Assembly: GCF_014645615.1 (NCBI RefSeq)
Contig: NZ_BMMB01000001.1
Span: 248,001-312,000 of the forward strand
DNA: 64,000 bases
Source: Paenibacillus hunanensis
GTDB taxonomy: Bacteria; Bacillota; Bacilli; Paenibacillales; Paenibacillaceae
Direction of reading: 5' to 3'
The notes under the pieces were generated by a model. The model was given only the letters and a program-made list of their open reading frames with translations, made no database searches and was not told the origin of the DNA. Positions within the stretch are counted from its first letter, which is position 1. Each line of letters starts with the position of its first letter. This document shows, in pieces, positions 8,934 through 16,477 of this stretch. The translations under genes were made by a program, and so were the position numbers.

Positions 8934-8960
8934 AAAAAACCGCCGTAGCATTAACGGCGG
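8934..8960 (-). terminator. Rho-independent terminator overlapping a stop codon
   Basis: On the minus strand CCGCCGT-TAATGCT-ACGGCGG is followed by TTTTTT. The upstream arm is made of the last codons and TAA of the coiled-coil gene ending at 8951, so gene end and terminator are fused. Confidence 0.85.
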
Positions 8961-9364
8961 CGTAGTCCGAAGCGGACGAGGCGGGTGAAAACGAACCAGA
9001 GTAGCACAAGACCGATTGCGGAGAACAGTAGCGTTTTCCAGAAGCGGGCACTTGCTGCGCGTTCGGCTTCCGCTTGCTGCAATTGCTTAACCGTCTGGGC
9101 GAGTAATTCATTTTGCTCGGCGAGACGTGTATTTTCATCGCGAAATGCCTGCATGTTTTGCTTGGCTTCATCTAACTGCGTCATCGCTTGATCATAGTTC
9201 TGCTTGAGCTGATTCACCTCCTGAGGTAGCTCGGTGAAGCTCTGGATTCCATTTTTGTAATCTTCCCACCAACCGGCATGAGCTGTGGACTGATCCAGCA
9301 GTATACCGGTGCTTGTCAGCATCAATGTAATGAGGGCGGACAGCATCAGGCGTTTATATTTCAT
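8951..9364 (-). CDS. Secreted/membrane-anchored coiled-coil protein
   Basis: A 137-residue protein. The N-terminal signal peptide (MKYKRLMLSALITLMLTS...) has a likely cleavage after AHA. A Gln/Glu/Leu-rich coiled coil (about 45-105, QEVNQLKQNYDQAM through QTVKQLQQAEAE) follows. A C-terminal transmembrane helix (FSAIGLVLLWFVF) ends in the basic tail RLVRFGLRRR. The protein therefore seems tethered by its C-terminus with the coil outside. The ATG at 9364 is chosen for the signal peptide; GGAGG lies 13 bases upstream, rather far. An upstream in-frame ATG at 9427 has no ribosome site. No specific function recognised. Confidence 0.7.
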   Translation of the reverse strand: MKYKRLMLSALITLMLTSTGILLDQSTAHAGWWEDYKNGIQSFTELPQEVNQLKQNYDQAMTQLDEAKQNMQAFRDENTRLAEQNELLAQTVKQLQQAEAERAASARFWKTLLFSAIGLVLLWFVFTRLVRFGLRRR

Positions 9365-9433
9365 TCGTGTGGTTGTTCCTCCTTCGGTGTGTAGCGCATG
9401 GATATAGGGTGATACGGGTAGGCTCATCGAGTC

Positions 9434-9490
9434 GTACAGTAAATAGTAAAATAAGCTGTACAGTAAGTAGTAAGAATAAGCTATACAGTC
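9434..9490. repeat. Short direct repeat, about 2.3 copies
   Basis: Two adjacent units of 24 and 25 bases, beginning GTACAGTAAATAGTAA and GTACAGTAAGTAGTAA and both ending ATAAGCT, plus a partial third copy TACAGTC. They lie upstream of the coiled-coil gene in a gene-free stretch. Confidence 0.6.
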
Positions 9491-10149
9491 ATATCGTAGC
9501 GATCAGTAGTAAAAAGTAGTCAAGCTGCTGTAGGGCATCCCTCTATCGATATTGCGTTCAGATCAATACATGATGCAGAATCGCCTAGCACGACATTTCA
9601 TTTGTATAGTAGTTATGGCTAATAAGAATCAGACGTAGTATAAGAAGTCGTCGTAAAGGAAACAAAGGATGGTCAAATGAAAGGCATATCTGTTTTAAAT
9701 TACCGTCATTATATACGTAATAAACACAGAAAAGGTGCCGAATTTGAAACTTTTATCAAAAAAATACCAAATAGAACGTTGACAATACCCAAATTTTAGA
9801 GTAAAGTAGACCAAATCTTCCATGCAGTCATCTTTTCTATCATTGGGATTACATGTATCGATGACATCCGTTATCGATTGGCCTGCTGAGGTCAGATTAG
9901 ATGGCATAATGATCTATAGCTAGCGTGCCTATGTTTAAAGTGGAATAAGACAGGGTAATAGCTATTTGTCCTGAACAACAATGTGAATAGCTCTCGTCCA
10001 TGCGTTGCGATTCACACATTACTTTTCCTATTTTTGATTCCTGTGGTTACAGGATCAACGACACTATATATAGTCGGATTATTCGTAAAGAATAACGATG
10101 ATCCATTCCCAACAACAAAAACAACCATAACAGCAAGGAGTGACACACT
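9491..10149. other. Intergenic stretch without a supported gene
   Basis: AT-rich and without a convincing gene. An open frame on the minus strand (9695-9907, 70 codons) has no ribosome site. The last 20 bases contain the AAGGAG of the small gene starting at 10150. Confidence 0.5.
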
Positions 10150-10317
10150 ATGCATCAAACAAACTTTGAATCGAACTTCAAAAAAGTCATGATTACCGTA
10201 AACGGCGAGCCTGTAGGTAAAGGCCTTGTGATCGACAGCGTAACTTACGCACCTGTTCGTGATCATGAAACAACTGCATCTTTGATTGACCAGGAACCGA
10301 CTGCGCCAACTGCTTAA
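10150..10317 (+). CDS. Small protein with a stalk-domain-like motif
   Basis: A 55-residue protein starting MHQTNFESNFKKVMITVNGE. The segment VNGEPVGKGLVIDSVTYAPVR resembles one repeat of the copper-amine-oxidase-N-like stalk domain (VNG..V.....G.TYVPLR) common in Paenibacillus surface proteins and phage amidases, but here it stands alone. No signal peptide is seen. The ATG has AAGGAG nine bases upstream, and a good terminator follows at 10384-10414, so this short gene is probably real. Its function is unknown. Confidence 0.65.
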   Translation: MHQTNFESNFKKVMITVNGEPVGKGLVIDSVTYAPVRDHETTASLIDQEPTAPTA

Positions 10318-10383
10318 TCGGCGGCATACGATGATCTTTTATACTTCTGCCGCTGTACGGCAGTATCATACCAATAACACGCA

Positions 10384-10414
10384 AGACGCAGGCTTATGGC
10401 ACTGTGTCTTTTTT
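10384..10414 (+). terminator. Rho-independent terminator
   Basis: An 8-bp stem AGACGCAG / CTGTGTCT (one G-U pair) with a 10-base loop and a T-tract. It closes the small gene at 10150-10317. Confidence 0.7.
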
Positions 10415-10573
10415 GTATGCATGGAATGGTTGAGGATAGTTATCTAAATAAAATAGCATCTTGCAGGGTCAAGCACGTGTTTCAAGTCGCCAGCTTGAGT
10501 ATAATAGTCATAAAAAGCTCGAATAGGGCAAGCTAGCATAGACTATGAATTGAGAAAGCTGGAGGGATCAGAT

Positions 10574-11407
10574 ATGGAGATACAGGAGACACGGGAACAA
10601 CTGGAGCAGGAGCTACAGCAGATAGCCAAATGGGAAAAGGAACAGAACGGTTCATCATGGCTGGATCGAATCGGACGTATTCCATTTGCTGTGCTGGATC
10701 GCTTAACTCCCAAATTTATTCGTGATAAGCTGGGGGTTGCTCTGAATGAAATTGGACGCTTTATCCAATCAGGCGGTTCCTATCTGATCTCTCCGAAAGC
10801 GATGATGAAAAAGCTTGCCAAGGCGAGCGGACAGCCGGATGCGGAGCTGAAGCCCAAGGATGTAGCTCGTCTGCCGCTTCGGGTAATGGATGATACAGCG
10901 CTCGATCTATCTCGCAGCCGTGCTAATCTGGCAGCGATCGAGGGAGCTGCTTCGGGGATCGGTGGAATTTTCACCATTGCTGCGGATATTCCAGCCATGA
11001 TCGGTATTTCGTTAAAGGTGCTACAGGAAATTGCGCTTTGTTACGGCTACTATCCTGCTGATCCGCAGGAGCGTCTGTTTATTCTTAAATGCTTGCAGTT
11101 CGCTTCCTCGGATGTGGTAGGCAAAAAAGCTGTGCTACAGGAGCTAGCGAACTTTGAAAAGGCGGATACGGGAAAAGAGGTATTTTCGCAAATTCAGGGC
11201 TGGCGTGAGGTCGTAACGACATACCGTGATAATTTTGGCTGGCGCAAGCTATTTCAGGCGGTTCCGGTTGCAGGTATTCTGTTCGGCTCAGTCGTTAATA
11301 AAAATTCACTGGATGGCATTGCAGAGGCAGGTCGCATGCTGTATCGTAAGCGCCGTATTATGGAGCGCTTGCGTGAGCTGGATAGCCCGGTTGCGCTGGA
11401 AGGCTAA
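10574..11407 (+). CDS. EcsC family protein
   Basis: A 277-residue protein with the EcsC domain, named after the third gene of the Bacillus ecs ABC-transporter locus. Family-typical parts are the amphipathic N-terminal helix, a Gly/Ala-rich hydrophobic stretch (AAIEGAASGIGGIFTIAADIPAMIGISLKVLQEIALCYGY) and NSLDGIAEAGRMLYRKRR near the end. It probably associates with the membrane; the biochemical role is unknown. The ATG at 10574 is seven bases after GGAGGG; an in-frame TTG at 10550 has its would-be site inside the gene. It is a single gene, not beside ecsAB, closed by a strong terminator. Confidence 0.85.
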   Translation: MEIQETREQLEQELQQIAKWEKEQNGSSWLDRIGRIPFAVLDRLTPKFIRDKLGVALNEIGRFIQSGGSYLISPKAMMKKLAKASGQPDAELKPKDVARLPLRVMDDTALDLSRSRANLAAIEGAASGIGGIFTIAADIPAMIGISLKVLQEIALCYGYYPADPQERLFILKCLQFASSDVVGKKAVLQELANFEKADTGKEVFSQIQGWREVVTTYRDNFGWRKLFQAVPVAGILFGSVVNKNSLDGIAEAGRMLYRKRRIMERLRELDSPVALEG

Positions 11408-11436
11408 ATTACAGCTGCAACGTATAGAAAGTAGAA

Positions 11437-11482
11437 AAAAACGCCGATTTTGCATGGATGTGCAAAAATCGGCGTTTTCTTT
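11437..11482. terminator. Rho-independent terminator
   Basis: The stem AAAACGCCGATTTTTGCA-type arms flank a short loop (TGGA) and are followed by TTTTCTTTTT. It ends the EcsC gene and may also work for minus-strand transcription. Confidence 0.85.
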
Positions 11483-11688
11483 TTCACAAAAGCGAACGTA
11501 TGTGCTATAATACGAATAGCTGTTCGCTAGCCTTCTACATATCATGATTCATCTATGTGTTCCGTAGTCGTCGCGCGCTGCGGAGGTTCAATCGATCAGG
11601 TAAGTCCCTGCCTGCCAGATGAACGAGTAAGAGTAGGAATTGTTTGACATGATACGCTATGAAGATCATACAGATAGAATAGGATGAA

Positions 11689-12207
11689 TTATTGAATATT
11701 ATCGCCTGCTGGCGTCAGGTTGCCTACACGCATGTTTAGTATTGTATGATTCGGATACTTCGGATGATGCTCGGCGAATACGACAACAATTCCCTTTTGA
11801 TGCTGTGTATTCGTCCAGAGCTGGCGAAGTTTGCTTTGTTCTTGCTTACTGTAGGACAATGTATACATAGATCCATCTCCAGTAAACGCTTGTAATGTAT
11901 CCAAAAAAGCATCCCAGCTTACTTCGCGCTTGAATTGATCAGACGTTTGAGAGTAGATCAGCTCATAGTTACCGTCTTTAATATTATTAATCAGCTGTTC
12001 AGGCGGAAGTGGATATTCCTGTGCAGATCTGGCATGAGTTATATTCGGCTGCGATAGCTTGATCATCGACAGATGATCTCCGCCTTTGCGTGTCAGTGGA
12101 TTCTGTTCAGCTACCGAATGCGCGCCTGAAAGGCTACAGCCGCTGAGTAATAGTGAAGATACGATCATGACCGGTACGATGCGTCGCCAATGCTGTAATG
12201 GATTCAT
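11689..12207 (-). CDS. Putative lipoprotein
   Basis: A 172-residue exported protein. The signal sequence ends in the lipobox LLLSGC (Cys24), so it should be lipid-anchored on the outer face of the membrane. The mature part has a Ser/Asn-rich linker and then a small alpha+beta domain (NIKDGNYELIYSQTSDQFKREVSWDAFLDTLQAF), resembling the DUF3887/NTF2-like arrangement of secreted Bacillus proteins. That resemblance is tentative. The ATG has AAGGAGAGC upstream. Divergent from the YdjM-like gene. Confidence 0.72.
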   Translation of the reverse strand: MNPLQHWRRIVPVMIVSSLLLSGCSLSGAHSVAEQNPLTRKGGDHLSMIKLSQPNITHARSAQEYPLPPEQLINNIKDGNYELIYSQTSDQFKREVSWDAFLDTLQAFTGDGSMYTLSYSKQEQSKLRQLWTNTQHQKGIVVVFAEHHPKYPNHTILNMRVGNLTPAGDNIQ

Positions 12208-12403
12208 AAAAAGCTCTCCTTATGTGCCGGACTGCGTGCCCGGTCATGTAGTGAATCCGGATCAATGTTGGGAATCATCCGGGTATAGATTAACGATACT
12301 ACAAAGCAAAGCGTTAGCTATACCATTTTCCAAAATTTAACACAACGTTAATGGAATGAAAACAGCGGATTTACAAAAGTACAGAAGGGAAGAATATCGC
12401 ATC

Positions 12404-13120
12404 ATGATGGGTAAATCCCACTTCATCATTAGTACAGGCTTAACTGTCTCGATTATGACAATGGCAGGCGTTCCCGTTACATCCGCTGCCGTTGTTGCCG
12501 CTGCCGTCAGTTCATTATTACCCGATATCGACGAGCCTAATTCAATCCTCGTTTCCAAAACATTGTCTGAGCCGATTTTGCGCATCCTTCAGACGATTAT
12601 GCTGGGAGCGGTGGTCTGGATTTTGTGGAAAGGTCTGTTCGGTATGCCGTGGGATCTTGGCATCGCGGTTGCTGTTGTATTTGTCGCCTTTTTACCGCTT
12701 CGATCTCTACGCAAGGTCGTCATGTGTCTGATCGGAGTTGGCATTATGATATATGGACGAGAGATTTCACCATGGAATTACATGGGTGGTAGCCTGCTGA
12801 TCATTTGTACCTTTTTACCACATCGCGGCTTAACCCACACAGTCTATGGCACCGCAGCCTGGACTGCCCTGCTATATGGCACCACCGCCCATACTGGCAA
12901 TAGCATCTGGTTTGCTGGCGGCGTATCCTATCTGCTTCACCTGCTAGCCGACTCACTCACCAACCGTGGCGTGCGACTGCTGCCACCACTCAAATGGCGT
13001 CTACGCTTCAATCTGATGAGCACCGGCACTCGCAAAGGCTCTGCCGTAGAAAATGTCTGCATCCTGCTGACGATTATTATTACGGGATTGGTGTTTCTAC
13101 CGAAGTTAACAGGTGGCTGA
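12404..13120 (+). CDS. YdjM-family metal-dependent membrane hydrolase
   Basis: A 238-residue integral membrane protein of the YdjM/LexA-regulated family. Conserved parts are GKSHFIISTG at the start, the acidic PDIDEPNS motif at about 45 and PHRGLTHT at about 140, which together form a presumed metal site near the membrane. There are four to six hydrophobic helices. The ATG at 12404 (or 12407) matches family starts; the frame is open upstream to 12356. The substrate is not known. The gene ends 260 bases before the convergent immA-like gene. Confidence 0.85.
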   Translation: MMGKSHFIISTGLTVSIMTMAGVPVTSAAVVAAAVSSLLPDIDEPNSILVSKTLSEPILRILQTIMLGAVVWILWKGLFGMPWDLGIAVAVVFVAFLPLRSLRKVVMCLIGVGIMIYGREISPWNYMGGSLLIICTFLPHRGLTHTVYGTAAWTALLYGTTAHTGNSIWFAGGVSYLLHLLADSLTNRGVRLLPPLKWRLRFNLMSTGTRKGSAVENVCILLTIIITGLVFLPKLTGG

Positions 13121-13294
13121 AGAGGGAAAGGCTCTACCTTTTGGACAAGGTTTTTAAAAAGGAGAAGGTCTTTTATTTCTTCTAAAAATGGTTGCTGTTC
13201 TTAGCATATAACATTATAAAAGCACTCTACATGTAATTCGATTAACCGCTACAAACCTCAAGAAAGTAGCATAACAGGTGTAACCAAACGAGCA

Positions 13295-13353
13295 AACCCT
13301 GCCCTTCTAGAACGCATCTGCACAGCAGACTGCAAGTAGAAAAGCAGGGTTAT
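13295..13353. terminator. Bidirectional terminator at the edge of the tail locus
   Basis: Arms AACCCTGC..TTCTA and TAGAA..GCAGGGTT pair across a 25-base loop region. It separates the convergent YdjM-like and ImmA-like genes and marks the left border of the phage-derived block. Confidence 0.65.
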
Positions 13354-13379
13354 TTCATAATAAAAGAACATATGTTCGA

Positions 13380-13802
13380 TCAAACATCAAAAAAATATAG
13401 CATTTCCTGTGGAATGCCAGTACGCATAGCAAATGCCTCCAGCGTCTCATCATCACGCTGCTCGCGGCCTGTCGTTAGAAGCGTAATCGCAAATGAGTTC
13501 GCCTGCCGCTCCAGCTTGCCCGGCCAGAAATAAGAGTGCTCTTCTAAAAAGAAGCGGCTAAGTCCCTTGTGCAGACGGTCATGTCCTAATTCGTGAGCAC
13601 ATACGAAGCGCTGCCATTGCTCGGACAGTCCCTGATTAATGACGATAAAGCGTCGTCTCAGCTTGGCGTAGTACAGCCCTTTGGTGGATTTGCCGAGGTC
13701 CATGTAGCGAATATGTATGCCGAGCGCGGTAGCAATCTCGAAAGGGCAATTGGTCTTGTATTGATGTACGAGCCTGGCTGCGATATCATCCATCGGTATC
13801 AT
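13380..13802 (-). CDS. ImmA/IrrE family metallopeptidase, anti-repressor protease
   Basis: A 140-residue zinc peptidase. The HELGH motif is at 70-74 (FVCAHELGHDRLH) and the downstream Glu in ERQANSFA supplies the third ligand. In PBSX and ICEBs1 the homologous proteins (XkdA, ImmA) cleave the neighbouring XRE repressor on DNA damage and so induce the element. Here it lies 84 bases downstream of an XRE repressor on the same strand, at the head of the tail cluster, which supports that role. Its length equals the compact ImmA form. Confidence 0.9.
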   Translation of the reverse strand: MIPMDDIAARLVHQYKTNCPFEIATALGIHIRYMDLGKSTKGLYYAKLRRRFIVINQGLSEQWQRFVCAHELGHDRLHKGLSRFFLEEHSYFWPGKLERQANSFAITLLTTGREQRDDETLEAFAMRTGIPQEMLYFFDV

Positions 13803-13886
13803 TCACCTCGATTAAGCATTAGGATTAAAGCATCCGGTAGGGAGTAGTGTGGACAGGATGATGACAGAAGCACATCACTTGCCTGA

Positions 13887-14336
13887 TCAGGAGCCACGCC
13901 TTTCCTTGGGAGCAGGGGTTACCGGCTTACGCTTGTTCATATGCTTGGCTTCCCAGAATAATCCGGTCAGCACATCCTTGATCCGCTGTCTGTCTTCTTC
14001 ATCCAGTGGAACGCCATCGAACATTAATTCTCCGTCTTCTTCCAGCATCTTTTTAAAATCACGCTTATCGCGAGAGCTTGCCCACTCTGGAATCTGCGTA
14101 TGCTCTTCAGGACGCAAATATCCGGCATGATCCATCATTTCGGCATAGGAGATGCCCAGCGCACCAGCGATCTTTTCAATCGTTTGTGGCTTAGGAACAC
14201 CGCGCTTTCCATTTTCAATGCGCGAGATTTGGGAGGTGCTAATACCGGCTGCATCTGCCAGCTGGTTAATGCTCCATTTTTTCTGTTCACGCATATGCTT
14301 CAAATATAGTCCAAATGAAGATTGCTCCACTGACAA
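13887..14336 (-). CDS. XRE-family repressor of the tail locus
   Basis: About 149 residues. The N-terminal helix-turn-helix domain reads FGLYLKHMREQKKWSINQLADAAGISTSQISRIENGKRGVPKPQTIEKIAGALGI; the C-terminal part is acidic (EEDGELMFDGVPLDEEDRQRI) and probably mediates dimerisation. It is divergent from the activator gene across a 450-base region with three TTGCC..GGCAA sites. Start uncertain: the frame runs back to 14396, but AAAGGA favours TTG at 14336 or GTG at 14330. It is inferred to silence the downstream tail operon until cleaved by the ImmA-like peptidase. Confidence 0.88.
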   Translation of the reverse strand: MSVEQSSFGLYLKHMREQKKWSINQLADAAGISTSQISRIENGKRGVPKPQTIEKIAGALGISYAEMMDHAGYLRPEEHTQIPEWASSRDKRDFKKMLEEDGELMFDGVPLDEEDRQRIKDVLTGLFWEAKHMNKRKPVTPAPKERRGS

Positions 14337-14446
14337 AACATCCTTTCTCCCGGCCTCTTGCACCGTAGACTGCAATATCAAAGCTGTATATGACAAATGA
14401 TCCGTTCCAGCTCCGTATATCTTCCTTCTTTAACTATACCCCATTA

Positions 14447-14460
14447 TTGCCATTAGGTAA
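14447..14460. promoter_or_regulatory. Candidate repressor operator 1
   Basis: TTGCCATTAGGTAA, a dyad sharing TTGCC and AGG with the two stronger sites to the right. It lies closest to the repressor gene, where autoregulation would act. Confidence 0.5.
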
Positions 14461-14477
14461 ACATTGGAAATGTACTC

Positions 14478-14494
14478 TTTGCCAAAAGGCATAA
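14478..14494. promoter_or_regulatory. Candidate repressor operator 2
   Basis: TTTGCCAAAAGGCATAA contains GCC-AAAA-GGC, identical at its core to the site at 14691-14708. Confidence 0.6.
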
Positions 14495-14690
14495 TCGAGT
14501 GAGGAAAAGAGAGTAAATGAAGGATTGAATGGGAAAAACTGCTGAATTTGGCGGTTTACGAAAATGAATAGACATGATATCTTAAATATACGAAATGCGA
14601 ACAAAATACGAACACTACCAAAAAATTGGAATTGAGATGATAGAAACTAAGCTTTAAAACGTCTATCGTCCACCAAGCTATTGTGTTTTT

Positions 14691-14708
14691 ATTGCCAAAA
14701 GGCAAAAT
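14691..14708. promoter_or_regulatory. Candidate repressor operator 3
   Basis: ATTGCCAAAAGGCAAAAT, a near-perfect palindrome (TTGCC/GGCAA) repeating the 14478 core. It lies 79 bases before the activator gene, so binding would block its promoter. Confidence 0.6.
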
Positions 14709-14786
14709 TAAATATCGTCAGTATCTACTGTCTCTGACCGTTCCTTCATGCTAGCCCCACTTATCACACCAAAGGAGTGTTGTACA

Positions 14787-15293
14787 ATGAACCCGATGAT
14801 TTCCCTACCCGAGCTAGACCGCCGTCAGACCCGTACTGCTGTGGAGGCTGTATTTGAAAAATATCGTATTTATAAAACAATCACATTTGAAATTCGTGAA
14901 ACATCACTTACTGCTTCCTATGAAGCGAGAATGCATGGCCCAACCAATGTCACCAGTGATCCGACCGCTGGCGCAGCCATTTATAATGTAGATACACCTG
15001 CGGCACGACGTGCCTATTGCGAACGTGTGGAGGCGATTGTAGCTCGCCTGAGTGAACGGGAGCAGCTACTCATTCGTGAACGGTATTTGAAGCAGGATGA
15101 TGTGTTTGATTACAAGGTGTACAGTCATCTGTTTGATCCGCCGATCAGCAAGGACACCTACGTAAAAATTCGCAGCAAAGCCTTTTATAAGCTGGCACTA
15201 GCTTTTGCCGATAGCAGTATGATTCGTCTGGACGAGCTGGCGCCAGCGAAGAAGCGTGCGCGTCGTGCGGATATGAGTTGTAGCTCGTTATAA
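14787..15293 (+). CDS. ArpU-family phage late-gene transcriptional regulator
   Basis: A 168-residue protein of the ArpU type: LPELDRRQTRTAVEAVFEKYRIYKTI at the start, and the C-terminal sigma-like block VEAIVARLSEREQLLIRERYLKQDDVFDYKVYSHLF followed by KIRSKAFYKLALAF. ArpU/RinA-like proteins activate late phage operons (packaging, structure, lysis). The ATG at 14787 has GGAG eight bases upstream. It is divergent from the repressor and followed by a strong terminator, so it is presumably the switch protein that turns on the tail genes from 16.4 kb. Confidence 0.85.
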   Translation: MNPMISLPELDRRQTRTAVEAVFEKYRIYKTITFEIRETSLTASYEARMHGPTNVTSDPTAGAAIYNVDTPAARRAYCERVEAIVARLSEREQLLIRERYLKQDDVFDYKVYSHLFDPPISKDTYVKIRSKAFYKLALAFADSSMIRLDELAPAKKRARRADMSCSSL

Positions 15294-15318
15294 TAGAATA
15301 CTCTGTTTGCAGAAGTGG

Positions 15319-15350
15319 AAAGACTGCCCAGAAGCCGGGCAGTCTTTTTA
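15319..15350 (+). terminator. Rho-independent terminator
   Basis: AAAGACTGCCC-AGAAGCC-GGGCAGTCTTT followed by TTA. It ends the activator transcript. Confidence 0.9.
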
Positions 15351-15529
15351 TTTATCTGATTCGAAGCATGTATGCTCCGGTTATGTACACATAGAGAGAA
15401 AGATACTGTACGGGTAAAAAGTCACCATAATCGGAGAATGGATAGCATATTTCGTTAATTTATGTTATTTTATGGTAAAAATAAATTGTGCAACCTACAT
15501 AATTATGTATAGATAGGAGTTATTGTTCT

Positions 15530-15994
15530 GTGAGAAGTGAATTGCCTGCCACTACCCCATCTGGATCAGAGCGCGTCTGGTCCACATATGTCCGTCGTGC
15601 CTGGCTGTTTGATAGTACAATTGTGTCGCTACTGGTCGGATTGTTTGGAGCGATCTATTTGAATTTTGCCTTGCAGCAGACGATGGTGCTGGAGACGGTT
15701 AGTTTGCGAGAGCAGCTGATGCTGTTTTTGCTTTTCTTTATTCCGATTGTAAGCTACGGTCTGATCGTGCTTGCACCGCTGAACAGCTGGATTCGTTCCA
15801 ATATTCGGCGTGTATTGCTTCAGTTTCTTCTATTTAATATAGCGGCATTGCTGCTAACCCGAATTGTTATGAGCGCCCTTCCATTACCCGATGCGTTTGA
15901 GTCGCCGATGGTGCTATGGTGTATTCCGATTTTTGGGATGGTCTCTTATTTGTATTCGAGCTTGTTTTTGAGTCAGGCGCCAGCGGCGGTGTAG
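15530..15994 (+). CDS. Small multi-pass membrane protein
   Basis: A 154-residue protein with four predicted membrane helices (about 30-50, 62-82, 92-112 and 128-148). It has a basic, Arg-rich N-terminal segment and short loops. The GTG at 15530 follows AGGAG by about ten bases. It lies between the activator and the tail genes but is set off by terminators on both sides, so it may not belong to the tail system. No family recognised. Confidence 0.65.
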   Translation: MRSELPATTPSGSERVWSTYVRRAWLFDSTIVSLLVGLFGAIYLNFALQQTMVLETVSLREQLMLFLLFFIPIVSYGLIVLAPLNSWIRSNIRRVLLQFLLFNIAALLLTRIVMSALPLPDAFESPMVLWCIPIFGMVSYLYSSLFLSQAPAAV

Positions 15995-16129
15995 TCTAAT
16001 AGAAGTAAAATGAAAAAGGTACATTTCATTTAAAGTAATACTGGAGGTATATGATTCGTCTCAAGCCAAGATGAACATTAAGCTATTGATTATCGAAAAA
16101 TCCTTATTTGTTGAATTAGAAATTAATGA

Positions 16130-16168
16130 AAGAGCTTTTGGCATAAGTGCTAGAAGCTCTTATTTATT
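16130..16168 (+). terminator. Rho-independent terminator
   Basis: AAGAGCTTTT and AGAAGCTCTT flank a short loop, followed by ATTTATTAT. It ends transcription from the membrane-protein gene. Confidence 0.65.
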
Positions 16169-16477
16169 ATAAATGCGCACTGTATCAAGGTTTATACAAA
16201 AAGGGACTTCTTTTTTACTCTCCTCCCACTCCATAATCTCGCATACTTCCACTGATAATCGTCTTTTTTCCGTCCTATACACCGTCTCCATTAGGAGAGA
16301 ACCGGTGTATTATTGTATTATCGGAAATGAAGCAAAGGAGCACATCACCGAAAGCACATACGCTAATGTACAGGGCCAGCCAATTGAGCTGGTCCTTTTT
16401 AATGCGGTACGCTGCGACTGTGCTTCATTTCTGTTTTGTTGTATAAGCTTGAATCTGCAAGAAAGGAGGTGAGCAGG
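16169..16477 (+). other. Leader region of the tail operon
   Basis: No gene supported. It holds an imperfect hairpin around 16277-16311 (ATACACCG..CGGTGTAT) and then a terminator-like hairpin at 16373-16400. The operon's first AAAGGAGGT is at 16462-16470. The late promoter recognised with the ArpU-type activator should lie here. Confidence 0.5.
16373..16400 (+). terminator. Terminator-like hairpin before the tail genes
   Basis: GGGCCAGC-CAATTGA-GCTGGTCC then TTTTTAAT. It could keep read-through out of the tail operon or act as an attenuator within its leader. Confidence 0.65.

Noticed and set aside
9695..9907. Minus-strand 70-codon frame with several Cys residues
   Set aside because: No ribosome site, unusual composition and no family resemblance; treated as chance.
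14787..15293. Sigma factor of the Xpf type
   Set aside because: The C-terminal part is sigma-like, but the N-terminal LPELDRRxTR layout and length fit the ArpU activator family better.
16173..16472. Plus-strand 99-codon frame before the tail operon
   Set aside because: It runs through two hairpins of the leader, has no ribosome site and shows no coding character.
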